A stretch of DNA of 10,338 nt from Mycoemilia scoparia (lineage: Eukaryota; Kickxellomycota; Kickxellomycetes; Kickxellales; Kickxellaceae), in NCBI GenBank assembly GCA_027575805.1, contig JANBPU010000458.1, forward strand, positions 1 to 10,338. The letters are read 5' to 3'. Numbering within the stretch: position 1 is the stretch's first letter; every line of letters begins with the position of its first letter. Below are positions 1-7,500 of the stretch, piece after piece. A program made the position numbers and the translations under genes. Under the pieces are notes generated by a model. It had not been told where the DNA came from. It made no database searches and worked only from the letters and a program-made list of their open reading frames with translations.

Positions 1-106
1 ATAAGTATTTTTTAGCACATTTTATTTATATTATATCTATAAAATCTCAATACTACGTCCTAGACTTAGTATTCTACATCTCAGACTTTGAATTTTGCAG
101 TAGTGA
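1..106. other. AT-rich left edge, no feature recognised
   Basis: All three forward frames have stops and no protease or gag motif is visible. The segment shows no evident similarity by eye to either LTR in the window. It should hold the protease N-terminus if the chromovirus were intact. Confidence 0.4.
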
Positions 107-400
107 GGAGCATCTATTTCCAGTATATCCCAGTCATTCGCCACCAACCTGAATGGTAAAATAACACCAACTTGTGGTGAAATACAGTTTGGGATTTCAT
201 CTATGAAAACACCCCGCATTGGCTCCCTTAAGATTACTATCAAATGTGGTGACTTTACCTTAACTACACCTGTCGAAATCCTTCCTGGCGAAATGAATCT
301 GCCTGTACTCATCGGTAGAGACTTATTAATCCCACATGGAATTGAACGCTTCACCAGATCGTTATTAACACTCCCTAGATACAATTATGTGAATTCTAAC
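107..400 (+). pseudogene. retropepsin-like aspartic protease remnant of the chromovirus
   Basis: Read in the frame of the following reverse transcriptase, the sequence gives Gly-Ala-Ser at 107-115. About 60 codons later it gives a block ending in PVLIGRDLL (about 310-330), the usual C-terminal signature of Ty3/gypsy proteases. In the family, Asp-Thr/Ser comes directly before Gly-Ala/Ser. Here those two codons are TAG (101-103) and TGA (104-106), so the catalytic Asp is missing and the frame is closed. The first in-frame ATG after the break is at 203, which is why the open frame starts inside the protease. An intron ending near the ttttgcag at 93-100 cannot be excluded, but a splice at that AG does not remove the stops in this frame. 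Confidence 0.6.
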
Positions 401-1906
401 GATGACTTCACTGAGGCTGAAGAAGATGATAGTACTCACTGTGCATATTTCCTAATGGTATTGTCTGTGGAATTAAAACAGAATCAAGACATCGATCCAG
501 AATTGCCCTATCCCATTCCGGAAGCTTTGGTACGGATCCTGACCATTACGGATGAACCCATTTACCGTAGACAACCAACATTTCCCAAGGAAATTGCCAA
601 ACTCGTTGATAAAGAAATACTTTCACTACTCCAGTCGGGATTCATCAAGCTCGCCCCTGCCGGTACTTGCTATAATTCCATGATATTCCTGGTGCCGAAG
701 AAGGACTTCACTGAAGCCTACATTTTGAAAAGACCCGTTACTGATTACCACGCCTTGAACTTGATTACTTTGGACGACAATTACCCGTTACCAATTCCCA
801 GAGACATCTTCAATCAATTGGCTGGTTTCGTCTTTTTTACCACGTTGGATCTAACCAAAGCATACCATCGCTTCCCCGTTGCCGAAGAAGATCAAGAAAA
901 AACGGCATTCTCCTGGCGAGGAGAGCATTACGTGTACATCAGAGCACCTTTTGGGTTGAAAAACCTACCTTCAATTTTCCAACGGGTTATTTCATGCTTA
1001 CTATGGGAAAATAAAAATGCTAGAGCATACATAGACGACATTGTAATATTTTCCCACACATTAGAAGAGCATATTGAACATGTCAGGGATGTCCTGAATC
1101 ATTTAAACCAAGCCAATCTTATTTTAAACATTGAAAAGTGTAAATTCGCAATGAAATCTGTTAAATTATTAGGTTTCTTGGTCGATGGAAAACACCACTG
1201 GGTCGACAACAAAAGATTAGAGGCATTCAAAAAATGGCCATTTCCGTCGAATAAACACGAACTGAGAGCATTCCTGGGAACAATGAACTACATACGAGAA
1301 CATATTCCAAAGATCGCTACTCTGTCGGCACCCCTTGACAAATACCGTGAAGGAAAACGGTCCACTCCCATTCATGATACACCAGAACTGAGAAATGCCT
1401 TCCAGGATCTAAAAGAAGCGGCACTAAAAGCATTTCCATTATTCTTCCCGGATCCTTCAAAACCATTCCACATTGCTACAGATGCTTCTGATTCAGGAAT
1501 AGGAGCCATTTTGTACCAAATAATCAACGACGAAAAATTGGTATATTTATCATTCCAAGCAAAATCTCTCAGTGCTGCACAGAAAAACTATACTGTTTCC
1601 CAGCGTGAGTTGCTTGCCATTGTATTTGCTCTGCAAAAATTCCACCAATACATCTACGGCAGGAAATTCACTGTTTACACTGACCATGCCGCGTTGATAT
1701 GGTTAAGGACGTGTAAAGAACTCAGTCCCATGTTAATTCGCTGGTACCTCACACTGCAAGAGTACAATTTCGATATTATCCATTGTCCAGGCATGGACAA
1801 TATTATCCCTGATGTATTGTCACGTAAACCTTTGACGACAATAAAATCCTTGACAACCGAGGACGAATCTGGGTCATCCGGAACCATTCCTACCCAAGAT
1901 GAATGA
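203..1906 (+). CDS. pol: pol fragment: protease C-terminus, reverse transcriptase and RNase H
   Basis: This part of the chromovirus polyprotein (567 residues) copies the element RNA into DNA inside the cytoplasmic particle and degrades the RNA strand. Residues 1-50 are the end of the protease. The reverse transcriptase spans about 130-315 with first catalytic Asp216 (TTLDLTKAYH) and the Y-I-D-D box at 276-279. The Ty3-type RNase H spans about 415-545 with Asp427 (ATDAS), Glu469 (QRELLAI), Asp494 (YTDHAAL) and Asp537 (PDVLSR). All catalytic acids are present. The usual D-Y-R-x-L-N motif reads D-Y-H-A-L-N, so a conserved Arg is replaced by His. The ATG at 203 is probably not a natural start because homology runs upstream of it. 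The frame ends at TGA 1904-1906 and stays open in the same frame beyond it, into the integrase. The linker from RNase H to the integrase zinc finger looks short (about 38 codons). Confidence 0.9.
   Translation: MKTPRIGSLKITIKCGDFTLTTPVEILPGEMNLPVLIGRDLLIPHGIERFTRSLLTLPRYNYVNSNDDFTEAEEDDSTHCAYFLMVLSVELKQNQDIDPELPYPIPEALVRILTITDEPIYRRQPTFPKEIAKLVDKEILSLLQSGFIKLAPAGTCYNSMIFLVPKKDFTEAYILKRPVTDYHALNLITLDDNYPLPIPRDIFNQLAGFVFFTTLDLTKAYHRFPVAEEDQEKTAFSWRGEHYVYIRAPFGLKNLPSIFQRVISCLLWENKNARAYIDDIVIFSHTLEEHIEHVRDVLNHLNQANLILNIEKCKFAMKSVKLLGFLVDGKHHWVDNKRLEAFKKWPFPSNKHELRAFLGTMNYIREHIPKIATLSAPLDKYREGKRSTPIHDTPELRNAFQDLKEAALKAFPLFFPDPSKPFHIATDASDSGIGAILYQIINDEKLVYLSFQAKSLSAAQKNYTVSQRELLAIVFALQKFHQYIYGRKFTVYTDHAALIWLRTCKELSPMLIRWYLTLQEYNFDIIHCPGMDNIIPDVLSRKPLTTIKSLTTEDESGSSGTIPTQDE
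1904..1906 (+). other. in-frame TGA splitting RNase H from integrase
   Basis: TGA at 1904-1906 is the only stop in this phase from the ATG at 203 to the TAA that ends at 3991. It sits in the non-conserved linker, 22 codons before the first zinc-finger His. It could be a simple nonsense mutation (CGA to TGA is a CpG transition) or, less likely, a readthrough stop. No strong readthrough context (C in the next position) is visible, as the next base is T. Confidence 0.85.
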
Positions 1907-3991
1907 TCTAAACTCCTTGAGAATAGTCATGCTCTCAGTCATTTTGGCCCCAAGACCCTAGTTTCCGCTATCAGATGGCAAGGTTTCGATTGGCCCTCTA
2001 TACGTAAGGACACTGAGGAATTTATCAAGTCATGTAAAGCATGCATGGCTTTTAACCCCCGTAAAACGCAATATGCTCCACTACAACCCATTACTGCTGA
2101 TTTCCCTATGGACCATATCGCTATCGATCTTGCAGGACCACTCAGAACCACTGAGAGTGGCAACCATTACATCTTAGTAGTCGTCGATGTGTGTACGCGA
2201 TATATCATTTTGACGCCTATCCCCCGTAAGACTGGTGCCGAGGTTACCTATGCTCTGATAAAGATATTTTGCAGTTACGGCTTCCCTAAAATTATCCAAT
2301 CCGATAACAGTAGAGAATTCAAAAACGATATAATTGATTATTTGGGGCGTAACTACGGTATTGCACACAGATTTTTGACACCTTATCACCCACGTGGTAA
2401 TGGCCTGGCAGAACGTCATGTCCAAACCATCAAACAAATCTTACGCAAACTCACTGAAGGTGCGCTCACTGAATGGGATACCCATTTATCGCTGGTTCAA
2501 TTCTCTATCAACGCCAAATATTCTGACGCCATTGGAATGGATCCCGCTACTGCTATGTTTGGTCGTCAATTCAATTTCCCACTCGATTTCTCTGACACTG
2601 AATCACATCCTCCCATTGATTTGAGTCTATTATGTCGTTTCTGCGACTTGATAATACACGCCTCCATGGCTCGTCACCTGTCTGACTACCAGTTCGAAGC
2701 AAAGAAACGGTTTGACTCGTCTAAGAATTTGACATCACTTGCCGTGGGTGACACCGTCCTTGCTCGCATACTCCCTGTTCCACCGAAGAACATGCCTTGT
2801 TTTGATGGTCCCTATACCATTGACCGTGTGACTGATGGTGACTCGTATGTTCTCCGCTCAGAGGGGGGTGAACTGCTCCAACGCAAATATGCATTATCAC
2901 AATTGGTCGCTCTTGACCGTGAACCGAACCCCTTACCTGATCATTTTGAAGTGGATTTTATCAGAGACTCGAAAGTGATAAATGGCACTCGTAAATATCT
3001 GATACATTGGCGTGGATACCCTCCTGAACAGGACACCTGGGAAACGGCTGATGCTTTCCCAGACAGAACGATTCTGGATGAATATTTAAAACATAATCCT
3101 ACCATCAAGAAAATCTCTATTATTAACATTTCTCTAACTTTCAATATGGGTGCCGCTCGCAAACCGTCCAAAAAACTTGAGAACTTTATGCGCCAACAAA
3201 AGAAGGTGAAACCACTGGTAAAAAAGAAGACAACTATGACCAAGAGCTCGAAAGGCAAGAGTAAGGAACCATCTCCTGAGCCTTCATCATCGTCGTCTTC
3301 CGAGGAGGAGGCACCACTTGAAGGAACCTCAAAGGACACAGCACGAGAACAGCAACCAACCGCCGAAGAACTAGCAGAGGCGGCAAGAAAACAAGACGCA
3401 TTCATATGGACTTTCCCAAAGCCGCCAACCCACATAACACCTGATACAGGTTCGAAGATAAAGGGGACTCCAAGGGCTAAAAGCCCTTATGACCGCAGCA
3501 AGGAGTTTAAATATAAGCAGAATCGTAATACTCCACCGTTAGGAGGACGAGACCCAAAGACAAGACGTACCGAGGAAGGACCTGAATATGGAGAGGTATT
3601 CAGGGAGGAACACAAGCAAAGTCGTCTCTGTTTCAATTTTGGATCATTCACCGCGTCTCTCTCTGAAGCGAGACCAATAGTGTTGGACGACTTTGGTTCT
3701 GAACGATCCAGGAACCCGTTTGCAATTCTTCGCAATATCGACTTTGATCTGGTTACTCGTGCTTGGGGACGTAGACATCCGTCATTCAACAGTACCCCAG
3801 AATATCAGATAATCCAATGGATCGCTCAAGCGTTTAGAAACAGAATGTTGAACAGATCCAGCAATGAAGAGACTGAGTTGGTCACCGATGTACTGCACCT
3901 ACTATATCCCAAGAAAAAGTCACGCAGACAATCGACTAAAACAGCACCTCCACCAGACGATGATAACAACACCGATGAAGATGATGAGTAA
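1907..3991 (+). CDS. pol: pol fragment: integrase with chromodomain and long C-terminal extension
   Basis: This is the integrase half of the same pol frame, in phase with 203-1906 and separated from it only by the TGA. The zinc-binding domain is complete, H-x3-H-x30-C-x2-C, with codons at 1928, 1940, 2033 and 2042. All of it lies upstream of the first ATG at 2045, so that ATG is not the true start. Numbered from Met 2045, the catalytic core has Asp28, Asp87 and Glu123, the canonical D,D(35)E spacing. The core block reads SDNSREF where SDNG is usual. A GPY/F module has Gly255-Pro-Tyr, and a chromodomain spans about 300-349. Cage positions Phe301, Trp322 and Tyr325 look intact, so binding of methylated histone H3 to guide insertion into heterochromatin is plausible. 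Residues 350-648 are an extension I do not recognise. The product would act in the nucleus, joining element DNA to the genome. Confidence 0.9.
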   Translation, partial: SKLLENSHALSHFGPKTLVSAIRWQGFDWPSIRKDTEEFIKSCKACMAFNPRKTQYAPLQPITADFPMDHIAIDLAGPLRTTESGNHYILVVVDVCTRYIILTPIPRKTGAEVTYALIKIFCSYGFPKIIQSDNSREFKNDIIDYLGRNYGIAHRFLTPYHPRGNGLAERHVQTIKQILRKLTEGALTEWDTHLSLVQFSINAKYSDAIGMDPATAMFGRQFNFPLDFSDTESHPPIDLSLLCRFCDLIIHASMARHLSDYQFEAKKRFDSSKNLTSLAVGDTVLARILPVPPKNMPCFDGPYTIDRVTDGDSYVLRSEGGELLQRKYALSQLVALDREPNPLPDHFEVDFIRDSKVINGTRKYLIHWRGYPPEQDTWETADAFPDRTILDEYLKHNPTIKKISIINISLTFNMGAARKPSKKLENFMRQQKKVKPLVKKKTTMTKSSKGKSKEPSPEPSSSSSSEEEAPLEGTSKDTAREQQPTAEELAEAARKQDAFIWTFPKPPTHITPDTGSKIKGTPRAKSPYDRSKEFKYKQNRNTPPLGGRDPKTRRTEEGPEYGEVFREEHKQSRLCFNFGSFTASLSEARPIVLDDFGSERSRNPFAILRNIDFDLVTRAWGRRHPSFNSTPEYQIIQWIAQAFRNRMLNRSSNEETELVTDVLHLLYPKKKSRRQSTKTAPPPDDDNNTDEDDE
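3092..3991 (+). other. C-terminal extension after the chromodomain, function unknown
   Basis: About 300 residues follow the chromodomain in the same open frame. The first part, from Met368 (ATG at 3146), is rich in Lys (KKLENFMRQQKK, LVKKKTT) and then Ser/Glu (a run of six Ser, then Glu), so probably disordered with nuclear-localisation-like clusters. The second part (residues about 515-630) has a folded-looking composition with aromatic and hydrophobic spacing (NPFAILRNIDFDLVTRAWG, YQIIQWIAQAF). The last residues are Lys/Arg-rich and then strongly acidic (DDDNNTDEDDE). Most chromoviruses end soon after the chromodomain. I recognise no env, second RNase H or zinc-finger motif here. It could be a captured domain, a third ORF fused to pol, or a nucleic-acid-binding tail. 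Confidence 0.6.
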
Positions 3992-4007
3992 ATCCATCTT
4001 CTGTTAT

Positions 4008-4016
4008 AGAGGGGGA
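4008..4016 (+). other. polypurine tract (plus-strand primer site)
   Basis: AGAGGGGGA is a nine-purine run 16 bases after the pol stop and 3 bases before a TGTTGG sequence that begins the proposed LTR. Position and composition fit the RNase H-resistant primer used to start plus-strand DNA synthesis. Confidence 0.7.
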
Positions 4017-4019
4017 TGA

Positions 4020-4047
4020 TGTTGGGCCGTGACGATTCACGCCCACA
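4020..4047. repeat. imperfect palindrome at the LTR 5' end
   Basis: The arm TGTTGGGCCGTGA is followed by CGAT and then TCACGCCCACA, which is its reverse complement except for two extra bases in the left arm. The outermost bases of the LTR are therefore part of a possible hairpin. Confidence 0.6.
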
Positions 4048-4055
4048 TATAATAA

Positions 4056-4116
4056 CCCAGAATGATTCTGGGTGATCCTCGGTTGATCAGAATGATTCAG
4101 GACAATTCTGAATCAT
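4056..4116. repeat. two inverted repeats in the LTR
   Basis: CCCAGAAT-G-ATTCTGGG at 4056-4072 is a perfect inverted repeat with a one-base centre. ATGATTCAG (4092-4100) and CTGAATCAT (4108-4116) form a second perfect pair with a 7-base loop. The shared core ATGATTCTG at 4062-4070 is the exact reverse complement of the CAGAATCAT core in the array at 4321-4480. Confidence 0.75.
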
Positions 4117-4199
4117 AGCGATCTAACCATTTTTATTAGTAATTTCTTTTATTAGTAGTTTTATAATAATTTTGAGAAACTACACTCTCATTTTACCTT

Positions 4200-4206
4200 T
4201 ATATAA
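4200..4206 (+). promoter_or_regulatory. possible TATA box in the LTR
   Basis: TATATAA lies 20 bases before an AATAAA (4226-4231), an arrangement that fits the U3/R region of an LTR. AT-rich sequence makes chance matches common, so this is weak on its own. Confidence 0.35.
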
Positions 4207-4320
4207 TCATACTGTTATTTATTCAAATAAAGTTGTGGTTGAAAGGATTTGAACGAGTACAAGTTATTTACATTCTTATATAAATTTCCCTTAAGCGATT
4301 CCTTAGCGCTTCTTTCTAAT

Positions 4321-4480
4321 TCCCATTCATTCTGAACGACTCACTCCCATTCATCCCCATTCCTATTCATTCTGAACCATCCTTTACTGTTCAGAATCAT
4401 CTCTTCTCGTTCAGAATCATCCAGATTCATTCAGAACGATTCTTTCCCATTCAGGACCATCCTTAACGGTACTGAATCTT
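4321..4480 (+). repeat. 20-bp tandem array, 8 units, in the LTR
   Basis: Eight diverged units keep an exact 20-base period. The second half of most units follows TC(A/T)GAA(C/T)(C/G)AT: TCTGAACGAC at 4331, TCTGAACCAT at 4371, TCAGAATCAT at 4391 and 4411, TCAGAACGAT at 4431, TCAGGACCAT at 4451, and ACTGAATCTT at 4471. The unit at 4341-4360 is the most diverged. The first half of the units often ends in CCCAT or TTCAT. The strict spacing despite base changes suggests either duplication by slippage or selection on spacing. Confidence 0.85.
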
Positions 4481-4507
4481 CTTGTAAAACTTTTCTACAA
4501 CTTCCTG

Positions 4508-7500
4508 TCAGGCCTGGTTTATCCTCAACCACCTTGGCCTGTCACAGTCTACTACTGTCATGATGGCATCATACTTCCCATCTGCTAGTGGTAGTTGGGT
4601 TATGAAGTCGATTGGGATATCACTCCACTGTTGTTGTGGTTGTTCCAGGCCCATCAGGTATCCCTGTTTATCAGCATTACCCTTGTTTCTCTGACAGTGG
4701 TCGCAAGAGTTAATGTACTCTTTTATATCTTCTCTTAGTCCTGCCCAGTAGTACTGTTGTCGAATCACTGCAAATGTCCTGTCTATGCCCTGGTGGCCTC
4801 CTGTTGGTGCATCGTGATATTCATAGAGGATCTTTTGTCGTAATTTCTTGTTTCCTACACATAGTCTTCCATTCTTAAATAAACGACCTAGTTTGTCTAT
4901 CCGATATTGTTTCACATGTCGCTTGTGCCATTTCTTTTTAGGGTCATTTTCTGTTACCCAATTAAATGATCTCTCGAGGTTTTTATCTCCCTTGTAGGAG
5001 TCCTTTGGGTCTTCCATTATATTAAGACTTTGTGTGGAGTTCATTATTGTTTTGATCTTTGCTATAATATTATCCGTAGAACTGAATCCATGATTGCCTC
5101 GATCTGTCTCTTCCAATTTTTCGACTAGCTTCACTGGTGGTGTTTTGTATTGGTATAGGACAAACTGTGCAATCTTTGAGCCTTTGTCCAATACTATCCT
5201 CTCCCCATTCAGGTTCTTAAGGATAACACTGATGATGCCAGTATAGCCTCTGTCCACTATGCCTCCAAGGGTTGTAATTCCTTGTTTAGCCAAGCTACTA
5301 CGTCCTTCGATCTTGATGAATGAGCCTACAGGCGGGATTGCTGCTATATGTAAAGGTACTGTTGTAGTACTATCAGGCTCTAAGGTGACAGCTGTTGTGC
5401 AAAAGACATCATATCCGGCATCTGTCTCATGTGCTCGTATGGGTGCTTTTGCATCTGGATGGTGGAGTACAACCTGGAGGCAATCATTTGCTGGTGTTGT
5501 CGTAACAGGCTCAATCTTGAGCGACTTGGAGAATTCCTCACTGATGAGCTTGTCTAGGTCTGTATCAGAATTATCAATCTTATTGTCTATCATACCATCT
5601 GCTAACTCGTCTGCATGCTGAATTACTTGGTCTGACTCTCTATTGGGGTTACATGTTGAAGACTCTTCTGGGATCAGCTCTACATCCCGGTATTCCATTT
5701 TGACAGGACCTTTAGGAGGTGATGCTGTCTGAGGTTTGGGATTTGAGCTCGGTCCTGATTTGTTCTTCCGAGCCTCTTTCGCCACCAAAGTTTCCTTCTT
5801 GTCTAGGTCATAGGCTGTATTTGGTTCAAGGAGTTGAGACGAGTAACGGATTTCAGGTTTGGATTCCAGGAGTAGTTCATATTCTCTATTCTCTGGCCCC
5901 TGCGGTGGTCTAGATAGTGCATCGGCAACAACATTGTTCAGTCCTTTTCTATACTCAACCTTGAAGTTATACTCCTCGAACAATTCAAGTGATCTCTTCA
6001 TCTGATCATTTATCGAAGCCTGGACCTTAAGATGCTTTAGTGCTTTCTGGTCAGTTAGTACAGTAAATGGTTCATCGGTACTGTGAAGGTAGGGCCGCCA
6101 GACTTTTAAAGCATCTATAATCACTAACAGTTCCTTAGCATAAATAGCCTGCTTTCTTTCGGGCTCCCTTAGTTTACGAGACATCCACGACACTGGGTGC
6201 CACCCATCCTCTGATTCTTGATGTAGTACTGCACCTATGCAGTAGGCTGAAGCATCAGTTTCAACTCTCTTGGGCAGTGAGGGATCGAAGGGTTGCAATA
6301 CTGGTTTAGAACATAAGGCCTGCTTGAGGGCCTCAAAGGAATCTTGTTGTTCTTGACCCCATTTGAATTCATCCTTCTTAAACAGGTCTGTCAGTGGCTG
6401 TGCAATCTGTGCAAAGTTCTTAATAAACTTCTGGTAGAAGTTGCATAGGCCATGGAATCTACGAACATCTGTCACATTTGTCAGTATTGGCCAGTTTCTT
6501 ACAGCATCTAGTTTTGCAGGATCCATTTCGATCTTGTTCTCACTCACAACATGACCCAAGAATTCAACCTGTCCTCTGAAGAATTCACATTTTGATGGCT
6601 TACAGTAGAGTTTCTCTTTCTCTAGTGTGCTTAGGACTGCATCGACATGATCCTTGTGCTCAGTGATCGACTTGGAGAATATGATGATATCATCTAGGTA
6701 AGCACAGCAGTAGGAACAGTGCTTAGAGAGTGCCTGTTGGATGATCCTCTGGAAAGTCGCTGGAGCATTACAAAGTCCAAAGGGGAGGACACGCCATTGG
6801 AACATGCCAAGCTTAGTTCTAAAGGCCGTTTTCTCCTTGTCACTAGGGTTAATCCGTACTTGATGATATGCTTGTTGTAAGTCTAGTTTTGTGAACCATG
6901 TAGCGCCACATGTCATATCAAGGAACTCGTCAATTCGAGGAATCATGAACTTATCTTTCTTTGTGAAACTATTGAGCTTGCGGTAGTCGATACACATGCG
7001 GTAAGATCCATCTTTCTTTCGGACAAACAAGACTGGCGCTCCCCAAGGGGATATCGATTCTTCAATAAATCCCTTTTCGATGAGTTCTTTGATTTGTACT
7101 TCAAGTTCTTTCTCTTCTCTGGGTGATAATCTATATGGTGTTTGTGCAAATGGCCTGGCTCCTGGTTCTAGTTCGATTGCATGATCAATTACTCGTTCTG
7201 TAGGGTAACCCTCTGGTTTTGTTGCTAAGTAATCGGCGTACTTGGTCATTAATTCATCTGCTGCTACCTTAACCCATGGTTGATTGTTTCCATCAATTTG
7301 GGACATTGTAGATATCTTGATTGAGTCCTTTTCAGGTACTTGCTTAATAAAAACAATTCCCCATGATTCTGTGTCTTCACTGTCGACTTCGGTGTTGATC
7401 TGATTAATACTAACAAGTCTGTGTTGGAGCTTTTTCTGGTTCTTCCCTTTGAGTGGTCTCCCTGTAATAGTATGTGAGACATCATCGCTAGTTTTAAATT

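Larger units (their letters stand above)
107..4546 (+). mobile_element. Ty3/gypsy chromovirus, 5' part outside window, pol interrupted
   Basis: The domain order protease remnant, reverse transcriptase, RNase H, integrase, chromodomain, polypurine tract and LTR is that of a Metaviridae (Ty3/gypsy) chromovirus. Gag, most of the protease and the 5' LTR are not in the window. The right end is set at 4546, where the LTR ends in CA and the integrase reading frame of the neighbouring minus-strand element resumes exactly at 4547. That makes this element an insertion into the other one. The left limit of 107 is only the first base recognisable as protease. Bases 1-106 are AT-rich and could be decayed element sequence, an intron end or something unrelated. 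Confidence 0.85.
4020..4546 (+). repeat. 3' LTR of the chromovirus
   Basis: This 527-bp non-coding segment starts with TG (TGTTGGGCC, 3 bases after the polypurine tract) and ends with CA (GGCCTGTCACA). The right edge is well supported because the interrupted integrase frame of the minus-strand element resumes at 4547. The left edge could instead be the TG at 4017. Inside are a TATATAA at 4200-4206, an AATAAA at 4226-4231, two perfect inverted repeats near the 5' end and a 20-bp tandem array. The 5' LTR is outside the window, so identity of the two copies cannot be checked. The expected target duplication would be GTCTA (4547-4551). Confidence 0.7.

Noticed and set aside
37..384. Minus-strand open frame of 115 codons over the protease remnant
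   Set aside because: It lies opposite recognisable protease and pol sequence and shows no motif. The length is expected by chance.
2394..2624. Second + strand frame inside the integrase
   Set aside because: It overlaps the conserved integrase core (the Glu of D,D(35)E) in another frame, so it is a shadow.
2941..3435. Minus-strand open frame of 164 codons opposite the chromovirus C-terminal extension
   Set aside because: It is a shadow of the + strand coding sequence. Its Ser/Asp/Glu-rich runs mirror the repetitive Ser/Glu codons, and no domain is visible.
3146..3991. Independent env-like gene
   Set aside because: No signal peptide, transmembrane segment or cysteine pattern is visible, and it is in frame with the chromodomain.
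4321..4480. CRISPR array
   Set aside because: The units are contiguous 20-bp diverged repeats without unique spacers, inside a eukaryotic LTR.
4490..4499. LTR end at the CTACA ending at 4499
   Set aside because: The interrupted integrase frame resumes only at 4547, so the inserted sequence must run to 4546. The CA at 4545-4546 fits both signals.
4500..4546. Last 12 residues of the minus-strand pol as real integrase sequence
   Set aside because: They do not continue the integrase core pattern after the Asp, and the bases belong to the CA end of the chromovirus LTR.
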